Assembly (NCBI GenBank): GCA_031216915.1
Contig: CM062296.1
Span: 453,716,287-453,780,286 of the forward strand
Length of the DNA stretch: 64,000 nt
Source of the DNA: Pictodentalium vernedei
Taxonomy: Eukaryota > Mollusca > Scaphopoda > Dentaliida > Dentaliidae
Direction of reading: 5' to 3'
The notes under the pieces were generated by a model. That model ran no database searches, had not been told where the DNA came from, and was given only the letters and a program-made list of their open reading frames with translations. Both the position numbers and the translations under genes were made by a program. This document shows positions 31,481-41,899 of the stretch, piece after piece; position 1 is the stretch's first letter, and the number at the start of each line of letters is the position of its first letter.

Positions 31481-32260
31481 GATGTTATTTAAATGTGTTT
31501 TGAAAGCGCTACATTACTGATATGTTTATTTGAGATTTGACTATTTGAGTTTTCTCTATGGTGAGAATAACCGCTCATGCGATTTAACACGTTTGAGGAG
31601 CAATGTATTTTTATCAATGGTTTTTTATTTTAGAAATGACTCGAAGTGTGAGGTTATGTTTTTAATTGGAAACTATGTCATTACTTCAAACAACATTTTT
31701 GCTTTTTTGGCGATGTGAAAATTCTGTTTTAAACCATTTTACGAATGAAAATAAACCGATTTTCAAATGATTAAACCATTTTTACGAATGAAAAATGAAC
31801 CGGTTTCAAATGATTAAGTAATTCTTTCTGATTTAACGCATTTTGAGAAGGATGTTATTTAAGATTTTAAATATTGGAGTTTTCTCCCATGGTGAGAATA
31901 ATCAGTGATGCGATCTTTAACACGTTTGAGGGCAATGCATTTTTATCAATGGTTTTTATTTTAGAAATGACTCGAAATGTGAGGTTATGTTTTTAATTGG
32001 AAACTATGTCGTTACTTCAAACGGCATTTTTGCTTTTTTGCCGATGTGAAAATTCTGTTTAAACCATTTTACGAATGAAAATGAACCGGTTTTCAAATGA
32101 TTAAGTAATTTCTTTCTGATTTTAACACGTTTGAAACGGATGTTATTTAAGATTTTAACTATTCGAGTTTTCTCCATGACGAGAACAACCGCTGATGCGA
32201 TTTAACACATTTGATGGCAACGCATTTATCAAGGTTTCATTTGTAATATGTTTTTCCCCA
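31481..32260. repeat. Subterminal tandem repeats of inner Polinton
   Basis: GATGTTATTTAA recurs at 31481, 31851 and about 32139, each followed by a GAGTTTTCTC-ATGGTGAGAA-AACCGCT-ATGCGATTTAACACGTTTGA block. Unit length is about 290-370 bp. Related sequence occurs inverted at 39480-40140 in the outer element. No gene. Confidence 0.8.
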
Positions 32261-32405
32261 ACTAGTTTTAGTTATATATATATTAAAGACAGAAGATTTT
32301 ATTTACTTAAAAACACAAAAATAACTACATTTAATTTTGAGAATAATAAAAATAATCGACATTACTACACTCTTAAAAGAAATATTAGTAATCGAGAGAA
32401 CAAAA

Positions 32406-33316
32406 ATGTTTCTACACATCAAAGATTCCAAGCAAAGAGACGAACTTCTTGACGAATATGAACGTGTCAAGAAGAGTATTCAATCAGCCAATAGAAGTAG
32501 ACGATTGCGAGAGATGGAATTAAGATGAGAGACCACCAAACTATTCAAACCCGTGACGGAGATTCAGGAACGAAGCAAGAAGGAGATCATTGAAGAACTG
32601 AGGCCTATAAAAGAGAGTTCTTTGAGAACGAGTTCATTGCCTGATAGTTTTACAAGGCAGTATTCCTTTCAATCTACACCAGATTATGCTCCCATAAGAA
32701 TCGAAACTGATGTGAAAGAGAGCGATGATGCAGCTTTGACTATCACCACTGATAGCAACGCGTCGTCCGACGATAGTGGTAAGAGAGATCTGTTGTATGG
32801 AATTTGCAAGGATTCGAGCAGTAGGAAATTCGTGGGCGACACTGAACGTGAGAGGAGGGTCAATTTTTCATTGTCGGTCAGAATAAGTATCCGAATACTC
32901 CTGGACTACAAAATTTGCTTCGATATGACAAGCCTGGAGATGAAGATTACACGGGTCAGGATCATGACAATTAAGGCGACATTCTGGTTCAGACCCACGC
33001 CATGAAGAGGAATAACGATGCCAGAGAGACGAGACCCAAGGCCAACAGAGGTTACAAGTGGATGAATGTGGTGAGACCCATATGGGAAGGGAATAAAAGA
33101 TTCCCCACTTCGATGATGTGAAAGGGAGTGAGAACTACTTTTCTTCCGAGCAATTCTGGTGCTCTGTTCGAGAGATTGAAATTGTTGATGACTGGTTGGC
33201 ACGCTGGTAATACTGGAGTGGATAATGAGATAGTGAGCATATGCGACAAATTGTTGAGGCTGAAGGTCTTGAACAGATGAGATTATAAAAGGTTGATGAA
33301 CGAATTGAAGGATTGA
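32406..33316 (+). pseudogene. Coiled-coil Polinton protein of unknown function, inner copy
   Basis: Homologue of 30248-29341. ATG 32406 is followed by TGA at 32526-32528 where the outer copy has CGA. The frame resumes through EETTKLFKP-type sequence, RPIKESSLRT and KRDLLYGI, then shifts near 32850 and again near 32975. The conserved C-terminal block (LFERLKLLMTGWHAGNTGV) ends at 33316. It keeps the family's end better than the outer copy. Inactive by nonsense and frameshifts. Confidence 0.65.
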
Positions 33317-33460
33317 TATATACAATAAGTAGAGAAAACAAACAAAAAAAATAGATAAATAAAAAAAACCCAGTAAATCTACACTAGAAAATAATAAAAG
33401 TATTTAAGCAACAAACGATTTACGAGTGAAAAAAAACAATATATATTATAAAATAAAAAT

Positions 33461-33832
33461 ATGTTGGTGATAAAGAACAGGGGATATGTCAGAACTTACG
33501 TTCAAGGCGACTCTGGCATCGTTGATTCTATAATGCGAGCGTTCAAGAGCAATGCAGGTAGAAAACTCGCATCAACCACGTTTGAGGTTGGTAAGAAGAT
33601 GGCTTTGGATGCTGGTAAGAAAGCCGCTTCCGAAGCTAGTGGTAGGATGGCTGGCAAGAGGGCAGCTGACGCATTGATCAACAAGTTGATCAGTCTACCA
33701 GCGAAGCGAGCTACATTAGAGCGATCGCCAAAAATTTGGAAAGATTTTAAGGATGCTGTGGTACCCATACAAGATTTAGTCAAAATGACGAATGGATCTG
33801 GAGTGAAGATAACTCGCGGCGGTGTAATATAA
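33461..33832 (+). CDS. Small pX/pVI-like virion protein, inner copy, intact ORF
   Basis: 123 codons without a break, one of the few intact genes in the inner element. The N-terminus LVIKNRGYVRTY is followed by VQGDS where the outer copy has the IQGGS protease site, so that cut site is probably lost. A Lys/Ala-rich amphipathic helix spans residues about 30-75. The conserved C-terminus is WKDFKDAVVPIQDLVKM and a TRGGVI tail. It lies just upstream of the ATPase gene. Being intact may simply reflect small size. Confidence 0.6.
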   Translation: MLVIKNRGYVRTYVQGDSGIVDSIMRAFKSNAGRKLASTTFEVGKKMALDAGKKAASEASGRMAGKRAADALINKLISLPAKRATLERSPKIWKDFKDAVVPIQDLVKMTNGSGVKITRGGVI

Positions 33833-33915
33833 ATAAATAATAATAATATTTATAAACTGAGTTTGAAAAAAACATAAAAAAATCGTGTTTGAAAATCTAA
33901 AAAAGAAAAAAAAAG

Positions 33916-34735
33916 GTGAACATCAAAGATATGTCTTGGAACGACACCGCAACCAAGAGGTTGAATAACGAGTTCTTTCCCAAAAGCATAAGAGGTTTGA
34001 TAGTGGGAAAATCGAATTGTGGAAAGACCAATCTGTTGATGAATCTGTTGTTGCAACCCAGCTGGTTGGATTACGACAGATTATTCATGTTTGGCAAGAG
34101 TTTGTTTCAACCCGAATACAGATTGCTTTGAGAGTGCATGGATCGTAAATTGCCCAAGGACATTATAGCCAGAATTTTCGAAAGTAGGGAGGAATTCGAC
34201 AAAAAGCGAAGCTTCTCTTTCGACCATTTTGGACGGTGCGGTGATGGAATTGATGAAGAGAAATGCATCTTCGAACGTCAAGTGTCGATTTCACGAGAAC
34301 ACTAGCGACGTTCCAGATCCTAGGGGATTGAAATCGGAAGATAAGAATCTCATGATTTTCGACGATCTGCTTTTGGAGAGACAAAACCGATGCGTATCAT
34401 ATTATGTTAGGGGTCATCACAGCAACGTGGACTGTTTCTACCTGTCACAGAATTATTTTCGACTGCCCAGACAGATGATAATGGAGAACGCTAATTTCCT
34501 GTGTCTCTTTCACCAGGATCTCAAGAAACTCAATCACGTCTACGGAGATCACATCACAAACGACATGAGCATAGAAGAATTCAAGAGATTCTGCAAGAGG
34601 GTTTGGGATGGAGAACTTCACAATTTCATCGTGTTCGATTTGACTAGCGAATTTAATCGCGGAAAATATCGGAGCGGATTCGACAAGTTTTATGTTTCTG
34701 ATGATAATAAAATAGAGAGTGAAAACAAAAATTAG
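33916..34735 (+). pseudogene. Packaging ATPase, inner copy, start codon lost and one stop
   Basis: Homologue of 28739-27921. The start codon is GTG (33916) where the outer copy has ATG. Walker A GKSNCGKT and Walker B NLMIFDDLLLE are both good, unlike the outer copy. TGA at 34129-34131 replaces CGA, and a frame change near 34205 precedes an open stretch to 34735. Sensor FYLSQNYFRLPRQ is present. The two copies thus carry different lesions. Confidence 0.88.
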
Positions 34736-34797
34736 AAAATAATAATAAATCATCAATAAGTTAGTTTTGAAAAAATAAATAAATAAAAATAAAAATA

Positions 34798-35231
34798 ATG
34801 TTCGAACAAGGAGAATTGTTAGAACGGATAGCCGAGAATACGGCTGCAAAACAATCCATTCAAATCATGGTGAGTGGTGATTCGACTCGATTCGCGACGA
34901 AATTCGAACCTTCCATCGAATGGAATAGAGAGAAAGGATATGAGATGGCGTTGGTGAAACTGGAGACTTATTATTCATTTCCCAATGTCACTGAAAAGAA
35001 TAACTTGTTTAAGTATTCCAACGGAGTGGATTGGTTGGAGATCCGAATTCCCAAAAGGAAGTTATGACATAGACGATTTGAACAATTGCATTCAGACACG
35101 AATGAAGACGGATGGAAAGGGAAGCAACAAGATCAGACTCGCTCCCAACCCTAATACCCTACAGACGATGTTGGATTTGGAAGATGATTTTCGAGTGGAT
35201 TTCAACATGGACAATTCTATCGGCAAGATGC
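34798..35231 (+). pseudogene. Minor capsid-like protein, inner copy, truncated by deletion
   Basis: ATG 34798 opens a frame matching the outer copy through YEMALVKLETYYSFPNV. One extra A near 35053 (four A instead of three) shifts the frame. The match continues to FNMDNSIGKML and stops at about 35231, the deletion junction. Confidence 0.75.
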
Positions 35232-35235
35232 TGGA

Positions 35236-35952
35236 TTCTACGATCTTGTAGAGACACGATTTTTTGACGATCAAGGGCTGCACATGCAGAACGAACCACG
35301 TTATCTTATGTAGAGTTAACTTAGTCGCATCAGCCGTGAGGAGTCTCACTATCACGTCATCGTTTCCCTTTCGAATCAATGTCAGATTGTGTTTGAATCT
35401 GTACTTGATCTTGTAATCGTCCGCAAATCCGAAGATGTGTTCCAAAGGTATCCTGAATGAAAACGTTCCTTTGGGTCTGGACATCTTGATAACGTACTTG
35501 AATATCATGGCGGCGACAGCGTTAGCGGAGCCAACATCCACGATGGTGTCTTTCACCCACAACTGATTAAGTCCCTTGGATTTCAAAAAATCATCCGGAT
35601 ACGTCAAGAGTCCGAACATCGTGGTAGCCTGACCAGGATGAAACACAGATTCTATCTCTTGTCTGGATAGCAAGTATTTTATATTACTGAATAGATGCTA
35701 CATGCCATTATTGGCTAGAGTAATCATGTTGTCGTTTGCGTATTCGGTCCCATCTACCTTGGTGAGACGTCCCTGCACCACTATGTAACTTTTGCTAGGA
35801 TGAATGAATAGATCTTGGGTTTCGACGTTGATTCTTATCTCTCCCGCATTGTTCAAACTCGTTTTGGATATCGGTTCGTATTCGTGAACCTCGTATTCTT
35901 GAATACTTTCATCTTTCACTATGCTTTGTGCGATATCTAGTATATTTGCCAT
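35236..35952 (-). pseudogene. Major capsid-like protein, inner copy, C-terminal half deleted
   Basis: Homologue of 17562 to about 18270. ATG 35952, then ETQDLFIHPSKSYIVVQG. TAG at 35698-35700 breaks the frame, after which NIKYLLSRQEI and GTFSFRIPLEH follow to the junction near 35236. The deleted part corresponds to outer 18270-27440. Confidence 0.78.
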
Positions 35953-36045
35953 ATTTGAAGGGTTTTGTTGTTTTGGTTTTTTTTGTTTATTAATTAGCTT
36001 GCTTTTTTTCTAAAAAAATAGTTTTAATTATTTTTTATTATTATA

Positions 36046-36808
36046 TTAAAACTTCGTCTTCTGCAATTGTTGTTCGTAAAACTTTCCGACGATCTCTTCA
36101 CCATCCAAAGCTTCAATTTTGTAAGTCACCTGACGGTGTGAAATATTCTGATTATCACGAATATTTCCGTGGTCCATCGAGGAGTGTAAACCTTTTCGAA
36201 GTGCTTCTTATAAGTGTAGATTCTCACTCAATCGCCGACCGCAAAAGTCGGCGGTCTAGACTTCTTCCTGATCTTAGATCTCTTGGGATATAGATTCGTG
36301 GATTGCTAGCTTCCGTGGGGGTCATCTTGATCAATCTGTGTCGCGTGTTGTTGTAATCTTTGAACAGACCATTCAGAGCGTAAACGTATTTCTTGGTCGA
36401 ATTCGCCAGGAAGTACCTGTGCATCTTTTCCTTCATCGTTCCATTCCAACATTCCACAACACTGGCTTTCTCTTCGTTTTTGATCGAGTAGAGGTCGACC
36501 AACCGAAGAATGTCCTTGTTGTAGAATTCCTTCCCTTTGTACACCCACAATTTATTTGGTTTTCGAGAAGATGAGTCGAACATGCTCTTCAAAGCTTCAG
36601 TGACGCAAGGTCGCAATTTATTCTTCAAAGCTCTGATCCAACCATATTTGGAAAACATGTCGATGACCGTCAATAGATATTTGATGCCCTCATTCCACCT
36701 CGAAAACGATCTCATGTCGACCAAGTCGGCGGACCAAATGTCGTCCAGACCTTTCACGAACACACTTCTCTTTCAAGGTTTGTGTAACTCTCCAGCCAAT
36801 TCGCTCAT
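36046..36808 (-). pseudogene. Polinton DDE integrase, inner copy, second Asp replaced
   Basis: ATG 36808 overlaps the PLA2 gene stop, as in the outer copy. After a short deletion and frame change near 36775, the core reads DIWSADLVDMRSFSRW (first Asp), LTVIDMFSKYGW, then WVYKGKEF, where the outer copy has WVDKGKEF, so the second catalytic Asp is Tyr (GAC to TAC). The Glu block (VECWNGTMKEKM) is present, unlike the outer copy. The C-terminal part shifts frame near 36235 and ends at 36046. Not interrupted by a LINE. Confidence 0.88.
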
Positions 36809-37265
36809 CAATAATCGCTTCTTCTTTTCCGAAGTGCATTTTTTTTTTTGAACGCCCCATCCAAATCGACGTTTTGCACCATCCACTTTTCCGACCAGCG
36901 AACGTTCTAACTTCTCTCTCCTGGTCGGATTTGATATGTCTTTCAATGACGCCAACATGTTTTTATCGCAGACGTCATTGCGAGTCTTGGTGTTGGGATG
37001 TATTAAGTAGCACACATCGTGTTTATATGCCGCTGCGTCCACCCTATTCACAGGTTTGCTCCAAGATTTAGGATAGGAGTCAGATCGGTGTTGAGTCTCT
37101 TGTTCAATTTCGTTCCGGGTCCCATGAAACTGTGACATAGCAGATGCATTTCGAAAGGTAGATTATTGATCATTTTATTTGAGATGCCTTCGCCTCTGCT
37201 CGTTTTTTTTTTTTGACGAATTGAGTCTTGATCGAACCACACACCTTGCAAATTCCCCGAAGCAT
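36808..37265 (-). pseudogene. Parvovirus-type PLA2-like protein, inner copy with His-Asp retained
   Basis: Homologue of 12790-13230. ATG 37265 leads into the CKVCGSIKTQF N-terminus. Poly-A length changes near 37205 and another change near 37080 shift the frame. The domain keeps GPGTKLNKRLN (Ca loop) and DAAAYKHDVCY (catalytic His-Asp), so this copy shows the ancestral active site lost in the outer copy. The end overlaps the integrase start by TGATG. The reading frame is nevertheless broken. Confidence 0.7.
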
Positions 37266-37444
37266 CTGTCTGTAGTTTTTAGTCAGTACTTCTCGAGAAT
37301 TACCCTGTCTCGGTAACTCTCTTACACTTTACGCAATACATTTTTTTTTTTTTTGAGGGTTATTTAAATTAATTTCATATTTATTTTTTTTATATATATA
37401 AATTTAATAGTAATTATTTTTTTAAAAATTCTGTTCCTATTATA

Positions 37445-38101
37445 TATATTATTTTCAATGGCTGCTCTTGAATTCTATCAACTTACCGAATTCCTCCCTC
37501 TTTCCATGAGAGAATCCTTCATCTCTTCCTTGATGATCTGATGAGTCTTGATTCTCACGGCTTCTTTCATGGCTTCGTATTTCGTTTTCTCACCCAATAT
37601 TGTGAAGTATTCTCCATCCGATATCCTACCGTCTTTCAACGCCATCGAGATCATTTTGGATATCGAATTGATCTTGGAGTCGGCCAAGATGCGAATCTTT
37701 TTGTGTTTCCTAGCCTTCAGATATAATTTCCTACTCAAAAAGTTTCCGACCGTGCTAAACAATCCGGTGGCAAGAGCCACTCCTTCTATGGTTAACACGA
37801 TTGGAAGGCCGGCCACAGTCGACAACAATCCAATGCTGGCCGTGTGTAAACCCATGGAAATCTGGATGAGTGTTGTGTCGACCGTGTTGACGAATTCCAT
37901 GAGGCACGAATACCTCTTCTTGAGAGAATGGAGAGAGTCTCTCTCTCGAGTCAGATACAATTGGATTCTACAGATTTGATCGATGCAATACCTCTCTCCT
38001 CTTTCTTTTTCTTCTAGCGATGTCGCAGTTGGCAAAACACTGTTTGGCTTCTCATCCTTGTCGTCATCTAACGACGGATACAATTTATTTCTGGTTCTCA
38101 T
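37445..38101 (-). pseudogene. Polinton membrane protein, inner copy
   Basis: Open from ATG 38101 for 207 codons to a stop at 37478, longer than the outer copy. N-terminal acidic segment, charged helix, two hydrophobic segments near residues 78-118, then FLSRKLYLKARKHKKIR and a C-terminal helix (MISMALKDGRISDGEYF). The last residues differ from the outer copy because of an indel near 37500. It shows what the outer frameshift interrupted. Function unknown. Confidence 0.65.
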
Positions 38102-38196
38102 TTTTGTGGGTTTTTCTTCTTTCTAATATTAGATAAAAATTTATGCGTGTATTTAGTTTATTTTCTATTCTCCCTTATTTATATCAACAAGAAAAC

Positions 38197-38570
38197 TTAG
38201 ACATATGCTTCCTTCTGCAATAATTTCAAGACGTATCCCTTGTCTTCTAAAGTCAGACTTCTACGCACCAATTTCATTTCTTCTGAACTGGTGGGCTCAT
38301 CTCACCTGCTACAGAAGACTAATCTCCTCCAAAACTTGATCACGTCGTCAATTCGAATGCATTCGAATGCCGGTTCAAAATAATTGACAACCATATCTTC
38401 CCTTTCCATCGTCAGAATGAATAATCCTTGTGATCGAAGATTGGATGATCCCGACACCCGACGCATCATTCTAACAAGAGGCAACCTAATTGTTCGTTCA
38501 CACAGAATGCGTAGGCTCTCATCAGTGTCTTTATAAAAAACGATGCTCTCATAATCTGGGAATCGTTCAT
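38197..38570 (-). pseudogene. Small Cys-rich Polinton protein, inner copy, broken
   Basis: Homologue of 11474-11848, starting at ATG 38570. TGA at 38466-38468 replaces CGA of the outer copy, and frame changes follow near 38420 and 38300. The conserved middle (MEREDMVVNYFEPAFEC, FWRRLVFC) and the end are recognisable. Confidence 0.7.
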
Positions 38571-38699
38571 GATTTATGTATATATTTTATTATCTATTCG
38601 ATTCGATTCAATATTTATTTTTATTTTTATATTTTTTTTTTAAATAACTATTTATTTATATATTTTTTTCTCCTGTATATATATCAATCACTTTTTATT

Positions 38700-39422
38700 T
38701 CCTCTTGCGAATCTCGTGATTCTATTATGATTCACCTCACAAAACTTGCGAGGATTTGATGTTTTCATCAGTTCCCTCAAATGATGTCCTCGGCGATCGA
38801 TCGCACCACTGCGATGGCAAACATGGAGAGACGATTTCCCTCAGTTCTAATTTTCGACGTTCTCTTAATTTTTGCATTTTCCATCCTAGTTGGTCATCGT
38901 AGTCTACATGGTTTGATCGACCATTGGCGAACGTCGAGAAAAGGTTTTGAGATCGATTTTTTCCTGTCCTAGAATTCTCAATCATTTTTACCAATCAGAT
39001 AGCACCCTCTGCCGTCTGGAATGCGATCACGAACGACGGTGTCTCAGAACTCTCAAAACGCATTTTTTATGCTGTCCTAGAACTCTCAAAGCATTTTTTG
39101 CCAGCGTTCACCAACGATCGGTCGAAGGTCTAATCCGCGATGAGAATGTTGAGAAGATTTTTTTAGGTTGATGTTTCTTCGAATTTCATACATTTTTCCT
39201 TTCGAGCGAATATGTCGAATTCACACTCGTTTGCCAATGGCTGTTTGAACAGTCTGGAATGTGATAACTACTTGTGAGAGTTTTGGGACAACATGTACAA
39301 ACAACGTTTTAATACACTCTGTACACGTTTTAACACTGAATCCCTATGGGGTACACATACATGTACGTGTATGTGTACTGTTTTTTGAAAAAGTGTCTTC
39401 GAACTCTCCGTTTACGCCCACT
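38700..39422 (-). repeat. Terminal inverted repeat of inner Polinton, right arm
   Basis: Reverse complement matches 30542-31035 and, more loosely, the outer TIRs. It extends further inward than the left arm because the left arm is interrupted at 31036. Confidence 0.8.
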
Positions 39423-40140
39423 CGCGTTAAATCATGTAGACAGTTATTTTTCCCAGACTGAAAAACAAACTTGAGGTCGTTCTCAAAATAAAACCTGTCA
39501 ATAAAATGTGTTGCTTCAAACGTGTTAAAATCATATCAGCAGTTATTTTCTCACCATGGAGAAAACTCAAATAGTTAAAATCTCAAATAACATTGATAAA
39601 TACAGCGCTTTCAATGCGTTAAATCACGTAGACAGTTATCTTCCCCACACTGAAAAACAAACTTGAGGTCGTTCTCAAAATAAAACCCGTCGATAAAATG
39701 CGTTGCTTCAAACGTGTTAAAATCATATCAGCGGTTATTTTCTCACCATGGAGAAAACTCAAATAGTTAAAATCTCAAATAACATCGATAAATACAACAT
39801 TTCAAAACACGTTAAATCAGAAAGAAATTAGAGTTAATCATTTGAACTGGTTCATTCTTGAGATGTTTTTTTTTTCGGTTTCAACATAATTCGTGTCGTC
39901 AAAAAAGCAGAGTACTGTTTGAAGTAATGACACAATTTTCTGAAAAACATATCTTCAAAAGAGCACACTTTTTTGCAAACAGGACAAACGTTCTCTCGCG
40001 TTTCGGTTCGACAAACATTAACAAAATGCCTTTTGACGAGACACGCTTCTTCGCTATTGTCGCCTATTAAATCAAAACTCAATTTACATCTTTAAAAACG
40101 CTTTTTCGGAACACAATTTCACCATTTGATTTATTGAATG
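39423..40140. repeat. 192-bp subterminal tandem repeats of outer Polinton
   Basis: It starts with the right target duplication of the inner element (CGCGTT, 39423-39428). GTCGTTCTCAAAATAAAACC recurs at 39477 and 39669 (192 bp apart), with CATGGAGAAAACTCAAATAG in each unit. A third partial unit precedes the inner element (30420-30541). No gene; the small ORFs at 39852-40082 are unsupported. Confidence 0.8.
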
Positions 40141-40195
40141 AAAAACCGTTCATTAAACAACTAAGTAAGTGCAGATGAAAGATAAACTCGACAAA

Positions 40196-40925
40196 ACTGA
40201 TCTATTACAATTTACCTCAAAACTCATAACGAGTTTTTTTTTTTCTTTTGTCTCTTCCACTCTTCGCCGTTTTACATCTGCAATCGATCGCACTGCTGTC
40301 TAGACCGCGATCACAAACCTGGAGAGAAAATTTCCATCCATTCTAATTTATTTGACACTTCTTAATTTTTATATTTTGCTGTCCTAGAATCCCCACAAGT
40401 CGGTCATCGCGTCCGAGACGGTTCGATCGACCGTTGGCGAATGTTGGAGAAACATTTTAGGATCGATTTTCCTGTCCTAGAATCCCCAATCGTTTTTACC
40501 GATCGGATCGCACCCACCACAGTCTAAAATGCGATTGCGAACGTCGGTGTCCTAGAATCCCCAAACGCATTTTGATGCTGTCCTAGAATTCCCAAAGCAT
40601 TTTGCCAATGTTTGCCAACGATTGATCGAAGCATCTGACCTGCGATGGGGAACGTTGAGACGATTTTAGGTCGATTTCTTCGATTTTTCGTAGATTTTTC
40701 CTTCCGCGCGAATTCTGCTGAATTCGCACTCGTTTGCCAACAGCTGTTTGAACCATCTAGGACACGATAAGCTACTTGTGGGGATTCTGGGACAAAATGT
40801 ACAAAAAATGTTTGTACATTTCGTGTACATTTTAACACTGAACTCTATGGGTACATGTACGTGTATGTGTACATGTATATTTTTTTTTTTAAAAAGTGTC
40901 CCAGTATCCCCTGTTTATACCTACT
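40196..40925 (-). repeat. Right terminal inverted repeat of outer Polinton
   Basis: Inverted copy of 10292-11005 ending CCCCTGTTTATACCTACT at 40925. Iterated TGTCCTAGAATCCCC motifs lie at about 40381, 40471, 40547 and 40578. Confidence 0.9.
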
Positions 40926-40931
40926 AGTATG
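40926..40931. repeat. Target-site duplication of outer Polinton, right
   Basis: AGTATG, identical to 10286-10291. The PLE sequence continues directly after it. Confidence 0.93.
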
Positions 40932-41879
40932 CAATCTGCAACGAGGCTTTTTGCTTTTAAATACCGCGCCACTATCATTCTGCAACGGTCTGTTGTGTTC
41001 AATCTTCAGTGGTTCAAAATCAGTAGTTTCAGCTAGACTTTCGAGCTTTTTCAGAGTTTGAGATTTCAGGCTTGTAAGCAAAAAGCGCAGTGAGTACCCT
41101 CTCAATCTGAGGGCGCCAAATAGAGTAGAACAAGCCTCACTGAAATTTACCTTATCATTTGAATTGCGGTGGAAACGAATGAGCTGTGATTTGATGATAC
41201 CTTTAAATGTATGGTGAGGATGAAATGATTTTGTGTGCAACAATTGATGTGAATCAGTTGGTTTAAAATATACTTTATAATCTAAATGACCGGACGCCTG
41301 AAATTGCTCGCCTTTATACACATCGAGAAAATCAACACAATTTTCACTGATAGTAGCTTTTAATTTAATGTTTGGATCGTGATTGTCGAAAATTTCTAAA
41401 AATTCATCAAAATCTTCTTTTGAATGTTCCCAAATAATAAAAATGTCATCTAAATACCTGAGATATACGAGAGGATGCTTTGCACATTTGCTAAAGGCAT
41501 TTTCCTCCCATTCCGCTACATAAATGATTGCAAAAGTAGGAATGAATCTTTCACCCATAGGACAACCCATTATTTGTAGAAAATATTCTCCATTGAATTG
41601 AAAGTCATTATCTTTTAAGCTCAGCTCTAAAAAATCCAAAACTTGTTCATCCTGGCGTTTTGCATCCGGATATTTTTCAAATGCATTTTTAACTGATTTA
41701 ACACCTTTATCAATATCAATGTTCGTATACATACTGTCGATAACCAAAGTAGCCAGAATTGCATTTCTCGATATTTTCAATTTCGAAATTTTTGACAGGA
41801 AATCCAGTGTATTTTTTAGATAGCTCGGATGTCTATTTACTTTTGGTTTCAGATGATAATCAATTAATTCAGAGATCAC
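40932..41879 (-). pseudogene. PLE copy 2, 5' portion with reverse transcriptase, 5'-truncated
   Basis: Closely similar to 2197-3140 of PLE copy 1. The minus strand keeps LVIDSMYTNI (motif A), MGCPMGERF and YLRYLDDIF, so the RT catalytic half is present. One small deletion removes codons near LDVTVYKG. The frame reads through the point where copy 1 is shifted. Similarity ends at 41879 where satellite begins, so the copy is 5'-truncated and lacks ORF1, as is common for PLEs. Confidence 0.88.
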
Positions 41880-41899
41880 GAACGTGACAACCGTTACTT

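Larger units (their letters stand above)
30542..39422 (-). mobile_element. Inner Polinton, inverted and internally deleted
   Basis: The ends AGTAGGTGTAAATGG (30542) and its inverted partner CCGTTTACGCCCACT (ending 39422) match the outer termini, with a 6-bp near-perfect duplication. Gene order read on the minus strand is Cys-rich, membrane, PLA2, integrase, capsid, then minor capsid, ATPase, pX-like and coiled-coil genes in the opposite sense, as in the outer element. About 9 kb from mid-capsid to mid-minor-capsid is absent. Distance from the right end to the last gene (about 1.86 kb) equals that of the outer element once the insert is removed, confirming nesting. Deletion removed polymerase and protease, so it is non-autonomous. 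Confidence 0.93.
10292..40925 (+). mobile_element. Outer Maverick/Polinton element, with nested insertions
   Basis: It begins AGTAGGTATAAACAGGG and ends with the inverted complement at 40925, flanked by perfect AGTATG duplications. Terminal inverted repeats are about 715-730 bp. The cargo includes integrase, protein-primed DNA polymerase B, adenain-like protease, FtsK/HerA-type ATPase and capsid-like genes, the defining Polinton set. Removing the inner Polinton (30542-39422 plus one TSD) and the LINE (13303-16732) leaves about 18.3 kb, the usual size. Several key genes carry nonsense or frameshift changes, so this copy should be defective. The insertion target was PLE copy 2. Confidence 0.95.

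Noticed and set aside
39852..40082. 76-codon ORF with two CxxC-like pairs in the Polinton subterminal region
   Set aside because: It lies in repeat-derived sequence, has no homologue in the inner element and no supporting context, so it was not called as a gene.
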